From an uncultured Micrococcales bacterium (lineage in GTDB: Bacteria > Actinomycetota > Actinomycetes > Actinomycetales > Microbacteriaceae), in NCBI GenBank assembly GCA_903929105.1, contig CAIYTL010000155.1:1-8271 (forward strand): 8,271 nt of DNA, given 5' to 3'. The notes below the pieces were generated by a model. The model saw only the letters and a program-made list of their open reading frames with translations, made no database searches and was not told the origin of the DNA. A program made the position numbers and the translations under genes. This document shows, one piece after another, positions 1-5,953 of this stretch (its first letter is position 1; the number at the start of each line of letters is the position of its first letter).

Positions 1-1
1 C

Positions 2-1846
2 CCTTCACACCTAGAAGCAGTGAACCCTGTTCTCGAAGGCATCGTGCGCGCCAAGCTCGACCTGCTCGACACCTTGCCCGAAAGCTACCCTGTGCTGCCG
101 GTTTTGATTCACGGCGATGCAGCATTCGCTGGCCAAGGCGTGGTTCCTGAAACTCTAAACATGTGGGCTCTGCGCGGCTATCGCACGGGTGGCACCATCC
201 ATTTGATTATTAACAACCAAGTCGGTTTTACGACACCGCCGACTGAATCGCGCTCAACCACCTATTCAACTGACATTGCCAAAGGCATTCAGGCGCCGAT
301 TTTTCACGTCAACGGCGATGATCCAGAAGCAGTTGTGCGCGTTGCCCAGCTAGCTTTTGACTTCAGACAACAGTTCAAAAAAGACGTTGTCATTGACCTG
401 GTTTGCTACCGCCGTCGCGGCCACAACGAGGGCGACGACCCGTCGATGACTCAGCCGCTGATGTACAACCTCATCGAAGCTAAACGTTCAGTTCGCACCC
501 TTTATCTTGAGGCGCTAGTTGGCCGCAAAGACATCACCCGCGAAGAGTTCGAGAGCTTCAACACCGATTTTCAGGCAAAGCTCGAAAAGGCCTTCGTTGA
601 AGTTCACGAAGCAATGGCAGCCAGCGTCGAACTTGTGCCACGCCCTATCGGCATCGGCACCACCGCAAGCGACCACCCGACGATTTCGCACAACACCGCA
701 ATCGACCGCAGCGTAGTCGAGCTAATCGGCGACGCCCACGCAAACACTCCACCGGGCTTCAACGTTCACCCTAAGCTTCAGCAGCTGTTGGCTAAACGCG
801 TTGAGATGAGCCGCACCGGCGGCATCGACTGGGGCTTTGGCGAGCTTCTTGCCCTCGGTTCACTGGTAGTTGAAGGTGTTCCTGTGCGCATGGCTGGTCA
901 AGACAGCCGCAGCGGCACCTTCGTTCAGCGTCACGCAGTCTTTCACGACCGCGAGAACGGTCAAGAGTGGATGCCCCTGCGCAACCTCAAAGCCGGTCAA
1001 GCAAAGTTCTGGATCTATGACTCACTGCTTAGCGAATATGCGGCAATGGGCTTTGAATATGGATACTCAGTTGAGTCGAAGAACGCTCTTGTGCTTTGGG
1101 AGGCCCAATTTGGTGACTTCGCAAACGGCGCTCAGACCATCATTGACGAGTTCATTTCGTCAGCCGAACAAAAGTGGAACCAGCACTCAGGCGTAGTTTT
1201 GCTTTTGCCTCACGGCTATGAAGGCCAAGGCCCTGACCACTCATCAGCTCGCATTGAGCGTTACCTGCAGCTTTGCGCTGAAAACAACATGACTGTTGCT
1301 CAGCCATCAACGCCGGCATCGCACTTTCACCTGCTGCGCCGCCAAGCCTTCACTACCCCGCGCCGACCGCTGGTGGTTTTTGCTCCGAAGTCGATGCTTC
1401 GCCTCAAAGCAGCCTCGAGCTCGGTTGAAGACTTCACCACTGGCACGTTCCGCCCGGTAATCGACGACGAACAAGGCCTAGACAAAAACACCGTAACCCG
1501 CGTGCTTTTGTGTTCGGGCAAGGTTTATTGGGATCTCTTGGCCGAAGCTCAAAAGCGTGGCGACCGAACCACCGCAATCGTTCGCGTCGAGCAGCTTTAC
1601 CCAACTCCAGTCGACGAAATCAAGGCAGCCTACGCGTCGTATCCGAACGCAAAGTTGGTATGGGTTCAAGACGAGCCGGCAAACCAAGGTCCTTGGACCT
1701 ACATCGGTTTGTTCCTGCCTAAATATATGAACGGCCAGGTTGCTCAGCTTGTTTCGCGCCCAGCCTCAGCATCACCAGCCACTGGTTCTGCAAAGCGCCA
1801 CGCGGCTGAACAGGCTGACCTTATTGCGCGAGCCTTCGACGCCTAA
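2..1846 (+). CDS. kgd: Multifunctional 2-oxoglutarate decarboxylase/dehydrogenase E1 component, C-terminal part (5' truncated by window edge)
   Basis: This thiamine-diphosphate enzyme acts on 2-oxoglutarate at the TCA-cycle entry to succinyl-CoA; in actinobacteria (Kgd/OdhA) the E1 domain is usually fused behind an E2-like acyltransferase domain, which would lie outside the window. The frame is open to base 2 and reads PSHLEAVNPVLEG, so the GTG at 20 is an internal valine and not a start. Residue numbers here count from that valine. Visible blocks are HGDAAFAGQG (31-40) to NN (65-66), the TPP/Mg site; RRRGHNEGDDPSMTQP (131-146); GQDSRSGTFVQRH (293-305), the start of the pyrimidine-binding transketolase domain; PHGYEGQGPDHSSAR (397-411); FAPKSMLR (454-461); and a C-terminal E1 domain with VEQLYPTP and WVQDEPANQG. 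About 614 residues are present, roughly half of a typical 1,200-residue Kgd. The gene ends in TAA and is followed 6 bp later by the SGNH hydrolase gene. No frameshift is seen. Fusion to an E2 domain is inferred from the family. Confidence 0.96.
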   Translation, partial: PSHLEAVNPVLEGIVRAKLDLLDTLPESYPVLPVLIHGDAAFAGQGVVPETLNMWALRGYRTGGTIHLIINNQVGFTTPPTESRSTTYSTDIAKGIQAPIFHVNGDDPEAVVRVAQLAFDFRQQFKKDVVIDLVCYRRRGHNEGDDPSMTQPLMYNLIEAKRSVRTLYLEALVGRKDITREEFESFNTDFQAKLEKAFVEVHEAMAASVELVPRPIGIGTTASDHPTISHNTAIDRSVVELIGDAHANTPPGFNVHPKLQQLLAKRVEMSRTGGIDWGFGELLALGSLVVEGVPVRMAGQDSRSGTFVQRHAVFHDRENGQEWMPLRNLKAGQAKFWIYDSLLSEYAAMGFEYGYSVESKNALVLWEAQFGDFANGAQTIIDEFISSAEQKWNQHSGVVLLLPHGYEGQGPDHSSARIERYLQLCAENNMTVAQPSTPASHFHLLRRQAFTTPRRPLVVFAPKSMLRLKAASSSVEDFTTGTFRPVIDDEQGLDKNTVTRVLLCSGKVYWDLLAEAQKRGDRTTAIVRVEQLYPTPVDEIKAAYASYPNAKLVWVQDEPANQGPWTYIGLFLPKYMNGQVAQLVSRPASASPATGSAKRHAAEQADLIARAFDA

Positions 1847-1852
1847 ACACTT

Positions 1853-2461
1853 ATGAATCAGCCGCAGCTAAGCCCAAGAATCGTCATTATTGGCGATTCT
1901 TTGGTTACGGCTGCCGGCGACCCAAAAGGCATGGGATGGGTGGGGCGCGTCACAGCAAAAACCTTTGCAGCCGACCCTCAGGCCGAAGTCTTTGCTTTAG
2001 GCGCACCAAACGAAACCTCGGCAACCATCGGAGCTCGGTGGGCGTCTGAAGTTCAGCGTCGAATCAGCCCAGAAACCGAAAACCGATTGGTGATTGCGTT
2101 GCCGAACACCGACGCGGTTGCTGGCATCTCAACTTCACGCAGCCGCTTGAACTTGGCCACAATTCTTGATGAATGTCGTTCGGCGGGTATTCCCACTTTT
2201 GTTATTGGCCCACTGCCAAGCCGAAACGCGGCTCTGAACCGTGACATTGAACACCTGGCTTCAGGTTTTGAAGATGTTTGCGCTCGTCGCGGCGTTTATT
2301 TTGTTGACTGTTTTAGACCTCTGGTTGACCACGAGGGTTTTAAGAACGAGCTTTTGGAATCACCGTCAGGCCACCCCGGCCAACTTGGCTATGGCCTTAT
2401 GGCGTGGTTAGTTTTGAACCGAGGATGGTTCGAGTGGCTCGGCCTCGAAGAAGTCGAGTAA
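1853..2461 (+). CDS. SGNH/GDSL-family hydrolase (lysophospholipase/esterase-like), atypical active site
   Basis: A 202-residue cytosolic-looking protein with no signal peptide. Block I is IIGDSLV with the nucleophile Ser16. A block II glycine is at Gly50 (LGAPNET), and a block III asparagine is at Asn85 (ALPNTDAVAG), although the usual GxND is altered. The block V histidine is His174 in SPSGHPGQLGYGLMAWLVLN. The usual block V reads DxxH, with Asp three residues before His; here that position is Pro171 and no Asp is adjacent, so the acid of the triad is missing or supplied from elsewhere. The family cleaves ester bonds of lipids or acylated sugars; the substrate cannot be told from the sequence. 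The ATG lies 6 bp after the kgd stop with no clear ribosome site, so translation is probably coupled to kgd. Downstream it converges on rsrA with a 25 bp gap and no evident terminator. The fold assignment is solid; activity is uncertain. Confidence 0.85.
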   Translation: MNQPQLSPRIVIIGDSLVTAAGDPKGMGWVGRVTAKTFAADPQAEVFALGAPNETSATIGARWASEVQRRISPETENRLVIALPNTDAVAGISTSRSRLNLATILDECRSAGIPTFVIGPLPSRNAALNRDIEHLASGFEDVCARRGVYFVDCFRPLVDHEGFKNELLESPSGHPGQLGYGLMAWLVLNRGWFEWLGLEEVE

Positions 2462-2486
2462 CGCAAACCTACTGCGCACCGATCGC

Positions 2487-2735
2487 TTAGGCGTGGTCTA
2501 TGCCAGCCTGCATGGCACGAATGTTAGCCAAAACTTTTTCAGCCAACTCTTGTGGCGGCACTTCAGAACAAGCATCTTGAATCGAGTTGTTCACAAAGTG
2601 TTCGAGGTCATAGTCGGTTTCGCAACTATCGCAGTTGGCTAGGTGCGCTGTGACCTCTTTGATCTCAGCTTCACTAAGTTCGTTGTGCAAATATTCGTGC
2701 ACGTGGCGTTTGGTCTCTTGACAGTCAAAAGTCAT
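2487..2735 (-). CDS. rsrA: Zinc anti-sigma factor for SigR (mycothiol-system/thiol-redox anti-sigma, RsrA type)
   Basis: An 82-residue soluble ZAS-family anti-sigma factor. It binds SigR when reduced and zinc-loaded, and releases it when thiol oxidation forms a disulphide and ejects zinc. The signature HLANCDSC gives His31-x3-Cys35-x2-Cys38, and Cys5 (DCQETK) lines up with Cys11 of Streptomyces RsrA, so the residues of the zinc/disulphide switch are all present. Cys56 (DACSEVP) matches the extra cysteine region of RsrA. The C-terminal helix ELAEKVLANIR is also typical. The protein is shorter than the 105-residue S. coelicolor protein, lacking its C-terminal tail. The start ATG overlaps the sigR stop as ATGA and has a perfect AGGAGG site 6 nt upstream, which would support stoichiometric or excess anti-sigma synthesis. 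Family, pairing and orientation all agree; the partner assignment rests on adjacency. Confidence 0.93.
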   Translation of the reverse strand: MTFDCQETKRHVHEYLHNELSEAEIKEVTAHLANCDSCETDYDLEHFVNNSIQDACSEVPPQELAEKVLANIRAMQAGIDHA

Positions 2736-3424
2736 GAGTTGCCTCCTGTTGTTTCAGTTGCTTGAGTGGCTTTGCTTGAATCTGATTTCAATTTCGGATC
2801 ACTCACATAGCCCTCTTGAATTGCATAATCTAAAAGTTTTTCGCGAAGCTTCTTTTTGCCTCGGTGCAAACGGCTCATCACGGTGCCAACCGGAATGCCT
2901 AGTTCTTCGGCGATTGCCGCATAAGGCATTTCGGCAATGACCGCTAGTTCAACAACCTGCTGAAACTCGCCCAACTCAGCCAGTGACTGCTTGATGATGT
3001 CAGCCGGCAACCGATCTAACGCTTCAAGTTCGGCCGACCTTGAAGACAGGCTCGTAAGCGATTCAACATCGCCCAACTGCCACTCTTCAAACTGGTCAAT
3101 GCTCACCTTGGCTTGGTCTTTAGCTTTTTTGTTATAGCTATTGATTTGGGTGTTGGTGAGAATGCGAAAGATCCAAGCTTTCAGGTTTGTGCCCTGTTCA
3201 AACTGATCCCAAGCGTTAAAAGCTTTGGCAAAAGTGTCTTGAACTAGGTCTTCGGCGTCGCTCGGGTTTTTAGTCCAACGCAAAGCCATGCCATAAACCT
3301 GAGGCATTAGCGGAATCGCAAGTTGTTCAAATTCCAACGCTTTTTGGGCAGCACTTTTGGTGCTTTTAGCCTTAGGCGTTGCTTCGGTTGCGGCGCTCTT
3401 TTGGGCGCTATTTAGTTCACTCAT
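2732..3424 (-). CDS. sigR: ECF RNA polymerase sigma factor SigR/SigH (thiol-oxidative stress), short form; longer in-frame start at 3496
   Basis: A 230-residue group-4 sigma factor that directs RNA polymerase to GGAAT/GTT promoters of thiol-stress genes. Region 2 spans about residues 33-104, with SDAEDLVQDTFAKAFNAWD and LKAWIFRILTNTQINSYNK. Region 4 spans about 140-200, with an FQQVVELAVIAEMPYAAIAEELGIP helix pair and the DNA-reading segment GTVMSRLHRGKKKLREKL. These are hallmarks of the SigR/SigH group paired with RsrA, which is the next gene. The first 30 residues are Ala/Lys/Ser/Thr-rich and unlike a domain. The ATG at 3424 was chosen because sigma similarity begins after it and a -10-like TAAACT sits just upstream. 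The frame stays open upstream to an ATG at 3496, adding 24 residues (254 in total), and a sigma-R-type promoter is placed to express exactly that form. Both starts may be real. Confidence 0.93.
   Translation of the reverse strand: MSELNSAQKSAATEATPKAKSTKSAAQKALEFEQLAIPLMPQVYGMALRWTKNPSDAEDLVQDTFAKAFNAWDQFEQGTNLKAWIFRILTNTQINSYNKKAKDQAKVSIDQFEEWQLGDVESLTSLSSRSAELEALDRLPADIIKQSLAELGEFQQVVELAVIAEMPYAAIAEELGIPVGTVMSRLHRGKKKLREKLLDYAIQEGYVSDPKLKSDSSKATQATETTGGNS
2742..2747 (-). promoter_or_regulatory. Strong ribosome binding site for rsrA
   Basis: AGGAGG on the - strand, 6 nt before the rsrA ATG at 2735 and inside the last codons of sigR. It is the only perfect Shine-Dalgarno found in the window, and it confirms the ATG at the ATGA overlap as the rsrA start. 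Confidence 0.85.
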
Positions 3425-3432
3425 TGGTTTTG

Positions 3433-3438
3433 AGTTTA
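3433..3438 (-). promoter_or_regulatory. -10 element of a probable leaderless housekeeping promoter for the short sigR form
   Basis: TAAACT on the - strand, followed by CAAAACCA and then the ATG at 3424. The 8 nt gap puts transcription initiation at or within two or three bases of the start codon. No clear -35 is seen. The same layout occurs before aroA and hisN. Transcripts from here cannot encode the longer isoform, because they begin downstream of 3496. Confidence 0.5.
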
Positions 3439-3502
3439 GCGTTGTCGTTTTGAAGCTAACCAGTGAACCGGCGTAACTAGTCAAAGTGACCTCCATCTGC
3501 GG

Positions 3503-3508
3503 TAAATT
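3503..3508 (+). promoter_or_regulatory. -10 element of a probable leaderless promoter for aroA
   Basis: TAAATT followed by TGAACCA and then the aroA ATG at 3516. The 7 nt gap places initiation at the A of ATG or one base before. There is no Shine-Dalgarno upstream of the ATG, which fits a leaderless mRNA. A -35 match is not obvious; the region expected to hold it (about 3480-3486) contains part of the small dyad GTCA-AAG-TGAC. The element overlaps the predicted initiation point of the opposing sigma-R promoter. Confidence 0.55.
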
Positions 3509-3510
3509 TG

Positions 3511-3536
3511 AACCAATGTCTTCTCAAAGCTATTCC
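3511..3536 (-). promoter_or_regulatory. Sigma-R autoregulatory promoter (GGAAT-N18-GTT) for the long sigR form
   Basis: On the - strand GGAAT lies at 3536-3532 and GTT at 3513-3511, separated by exactly 18 nt. This is the published SigR consensus of Streptomyces and close to the SigH consensus of mycobacteria. Initiation some 6-8 nt past GTT would fall near 3503-3505, giving a leader of only 6-8 nt before the in-frame ATG at 3496. The -35 half lies inside aroA codons 6-7, and the -10 half just before the aroA ATG. No other exact GGAAT-N18-GTT was found by eye at the remaining GGAAT sites on either strand. Confidence 0.72.
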
Positions 3537-4865
3537 CCAACCTGGTCTGCGCCTTTGGCTTCGCGCCCTTTGAACGCTGTTGTCGCCCTGCCCGGCTCAA
3601 AGTCGCTAACTAATCGTGAGTTGGTTTTGTCAGCTTTGGCAGATTCACCAACGCTCTTAACGGCACCTTTGCACTCGCGTGACTCAGCTTTGATGATTGA
3701 GGCGTTGCGTTCGTTAGGTGTAGGCATTGAGGTTTTAGCGAATGGCGATGTGTCGATAACACCCGGTGTCTTGCGCGGGCCGGCAACCATCGACTGCGGT
3801 TTGGCAGGCACCGTTATGCGTTTTGTGCCACCGCTTGCGACATTAGCAGTTGGCCCAATCGCCTTTGACGGCGACCTAGGCGCAAGGCGTCGACCAATGC
3901 ACGTGACTATAGATTCACTTAGGGCTTTAGGTGTCGAGATTATCGACGGCGTTGACGGAGCTGTGGGCAGCTTGCCTTTCACCATCAATTCAACGGGCGT
4001 TGTGCGCGGTGGTGAGTTGACCATTGATGCCTCGGCATCGAGTCAGTTTGTTTCAGGGCTCTTGCTATCAGCGGCGCGTTTTGAGCAGGGCCTAACTTTG
4101 CGCCATGAAGGTGAGCATCTGCCAAGCTTGCCTCACATTGAAATGACTTTAGACACGCTGGCCAAACGAGGCGTTAGGGTCAGCAACCCATCGCCCACCG
4201 TTTGGCGAGTTGAGCCGGGGGCAATTGCTGGCGGCACCGTCGCTATTGAACCTGACCTTTCGAACGCCGGGCCATTTTTAGCGGCTGCAATGGTGGCCGG
4301 TGGTTCAGTAACATTGCCCGGATGGCCTGACTCGACCACTCAAGTTGGCGACGAATTTGACGGCATTTTGCAGCAAATGGGCGCTCGCGTAGAGCGCAGT
4401 GCCGCTGGTCTAACCGTGCACGGCCCAGCCGACGGTGTCATTCGCGGCTTAGACATTGACCTTGGCATCGGCGGTGAGTTGACCCCGGTGGTTGCCGCGT
4501 TGGCGGCTTTGGCCAGCAGCCCAACTCGCATCAGCGGTGTTGCCCACCTTCGCGGGCATGAAACCGACCGCCTTTCAGCACTCGCTGCCGAGATCAACCG
4601 AATTGGCGGCATTGCCCGCGAAACTGCTGATGGTCTTGAGATTGACCCTGTTACGAACGGCCGCGATGGCAATGGCTTGCACGGCGCTCAGTGGCTCAGC
4701 TATGAAGACCACCGCATGGCTACCGCCGGCGCCATTATTGGTTTGCGCGTGCCAGCAATCGAAATTGAAAACATTGCCACGACAGCCAAGACCATGCCGA
4801 ACTTCACCGAACTTTGGGCCGGCATGCTTTCGGGCAACGGTGTTGAAGGTGGCGCGACCGCTTGA
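3516..4865 (+). CDS. aroA: 3-phosphoshikimate 1-carboxyvinyltransferase (EPSP synthase)
   Basis: Joins phosphoenolpyruvate to shikimate-3-phosphate in the sixth step of the shikimate pathway towards aromatic amino acids. The 449 residues match a full-length enzyme. Key blocks are LPGSKSLTNR with Lys29 and Arg34 (substrate binding); CGLAGTVMRF (94-103, PEP loop); RRRPMHVTIDSL (124-135); SASSQFVSGLLL (173-184); PDLSNAGPF (246-254); GELTPVVAA with Glu321 at the catalytic acid position; RGHETDRL (346-353); EDHRMA (397-402); and KTMPNF (425-430). The ATG at 3516 is preferred over an in-frame GTG at 3486, because similarity starts near residue 12 and a -10 lies directly upstream. In the PEP loop, Phe103 occupies the place of E. 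coli Pro101, as I recall is common in actinobacteria. The stop overlaps the rsgA start. It is divergent from sigR. Confidence 0.96.
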   Translation: MSSQSYSPTWSAPLASRPLNAVVALPGSKSLTNRELVLSALADSPTLLTAPLHSRDSALMIEALRSLGVGIEVLANGDVSITPGVLRGPATIDCGLAGTVMRFVPPLATLAVGPIAFDGDLGARRRPMHVTIDSLRALGVEIIDGVDGAVGSLPFTINSTGVVRGGELTIDASASSQFVSGLLLSAARFEQGLTLRHEGEHLPSLPHIEMTLDTLAKRGVRVSNPSPTVWRVEPGAIAGGTVAIEPDLSNAGPFLAAAMVAGGSVTLPGWPDSTTQVGDEFDGILQQMGARVERSAAGLTVHGPADGVIRGLDIDLGIGGELTPVVAALAALASSPTRISGVAHLRGHETDRLSALAAEINRIGGIARETADGLEIDPVTNGRDGNGLHGAQWLSYEDHRMATAGAIIGLRVPAIEIENIATTAKTMPNFTELWAGMLSGNGVEGGATA

Positions 4866-5917
4866 GTTGGCTTTATGAGCCCGAGGCTGGCGCACACGAT
4901 CTAGACGAGACCGATGTGCGCGTGCGCCCAAACCCCAAGGGCAATAAACCTCGAACCAAGATTCGCCCCGACCACAAAGCCGCACCAATTGGCATGGTTT
5001 TGGGTGTTGACCTAGGGCGTTACAACGTCTTGCTAAACGACGAAGCTCGAACCATCACTGCAACGCTCGCAAAAGAGCTTCGCAAGGCTGGTGTGGCCGT
5101 TGGCGACCGTGTGGCACTGGCCGGTGACATTAGCGAAACCGTTGGCGCTTTGGCTCGAATCGTGAGAATTGAGCCCCGCACCAGCCTGCTGCGTCGAAGC
5201 GCAGACGACAGCGACCAGGTTGAGCGAGTTATTGTTGCCAACGCCGACCAAATGCTGATCGTTGTGGCAATCGCCAACCCTGAACCGCGCACCCGACTAA
5301 TTGACCGTTACCTTGCTGCAGCGTTCGACGCAGGTTTGCATCCGATTTTATGCATCACCAAAGTCGACCTTGCTGACCCAACCGAGTTTTTGAAAAACTT
5401 CGACAACATGAATGTCGATGTTGTTTTGCACCGCAGCGACGAGCCAAACCTGGAGGCTCTGCAGGGCATTCTCAAGGGTCACACCAGCGTGGCTGTAGGG
5501 CACTCGGGTGTGGGCAAATCGACTCTAGTCAACGCGTTGGCCCCTAGCGCAATGCGTGCCACCGGTCACGTGAATGCCGTCACCGGGCGCGGGCGCCAAA
5601 CCTCAACCTCGGTTCGCGCCATAGCCCTCGAAGACGGCTGGATCATCGACACCCCAGGTGTTCGCAGCTTTGGCCTTGGTCACATCAAGCCCGAGAACCT
5701 ACTTCGGTCATTTGAAGACCTTTATGCCATTATCGAAACCTGCCCTCGTGACTGTAACCACACGGCCGATGCCCCAGACTGCGCACTCGACGAAGCTATT
5801 GCTGAAGGCAAACTTGGTGATTCAGGAGTTTCGCGCGTTGATTCATTGCGACGAATCAGGAAGAGCCTAGACGGCGCTGGCGAAAACGAAGCTCGCCCAC
5901 CGCGCGGCACCGCCTAG
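4862..5917 (+). CDS. rsgA: Ribosome small subunit-dependent GTPase A (circularly permuted GTPase)
   Basis: A 351-residue assembly GTPase that acts late in 30S subunit maturation. It has an actinobacterial-type N-terminal leader (MSWLYEPE, then a basic DVRVRPNPKGNKPRTKIRP tract), an OB-fold (about 45-105), and a permuted GTPase domain with motif order G4-G1-G2-G3: TKVD (166-169), GHSGVGKST (213-221), a GRGRQTSTS switch (242-250) and DTPG (263-266). The zinc-binding domain follows, with CPRDCNHTADAPDC giving Cys294, Cys298, His300 and Cys307. The start is TTG at 4862, overlapping the aroA TGA as TTGA. It is favoured because the MSW opening resembles homologues and no in-frame ATG precedes the conserved leader; an ATG at 4875 is out of frame. 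A weak GAAGGTGG (4845-4852) may serve as ribosome site, so translation is probably coupled to aroA. All GTPase and zinc residues are intact. Confidence 0.95.
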   Translation: MSWLYEPEAGAHDLDETDVRVRPNPKGNKPRTKIRPDHKAAPIGMVLGVDLGRYNVLLNDEARTITATLAKELRKAGVAVGDRVALAGDISETVGALARIVRIEPRTSLLRRSADDSDQVERVIVANADQMLIVVAIANPEPRTRLIDRYLAAAFDAGLHPILCITKVDLADPTEFLKNFDNMNVDVVLHRSDEPNLEALQGILKGHTSVAVGHSGVGKSTLVNALAPSAMRATGHVNAVTGRGRQTSTSVRAIALEDGWIIDTPGVRSFGLGHIKPENLLRSFEDLYAIIETCPRDCNHTADAPDCALDEAIAEGKLGDSGVSRVDSLRRIRKSLDGAGENEARPPRGTA

Positions 5918-5941
5918 GCCACTAGCGTCAAGCGAACGGTC

Positions 5942-5947
5942 TAAATT
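5942..5947 (+). promoter_or_regulatory. -10 element of a probable leaderless promoter for hisN
   Basis: TAAATT, then AGAACC, then the hisN ATG at 5954. The 6 nt gap is the ideal distance for initiation exactly at the A of ATG. No Shine-Dalgarno is visible. The element sits at the centre of the small dyad CTAA-A-TTAG (5941-5949). The whole start region is closely similar to that of aroA. No convincing -35 was found. hisN may therefore be transcribed independently of aroA-rsgA. Confidence 0.55.
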
Positions 5948-5953
5948 AGAACC

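Noticed and set aside
20..22. GTG that could open the first long reading frame as a gene start
   Set aside because: The frame is open to the window edge, and the codons before it read PSHLEA, the conserved E1 block, so the GTG is an internal valine.
2356..2361. Other GGAAT sites as further sigma-R promoters (for example near 2356, 2890, 3312 and 7433 on +, and near 2192, 3345 and 7606 on -)
   Set aside because: None has GTT at a spacing of 18, and all lie inside genes without a downstream start.
2429..2449. TTCGAG-N9-CTCGAA hairpin near the end of the SGNH hydrolase gene
   Set aside because: It lies within the coding region, has a 9-base loop and no following T-run, so it is not supported as a terminator.
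3486..3488. In-frame GTG as an alternative aroA start
   Set aside because: It would add ten residues (VTSICGKFEP) upstream of the conserved start and place the TAAATT element inside the gene; the ATG at 3516 fits better.
3530..4024. 164-codon - strand open frame inside aroA
   Set aside because: It lies antisense to a clearly conserved gene, is Pro/Ser/Arg/Thr-rich without motifs, and is best explained by aroA codon bias.
4875..4877. ATG as an alternative rsgA start
   Set aside because: It is out of frame with the rsgA coding sequence; the TTG at 4862 is in frame and gives the expected MSW opening.
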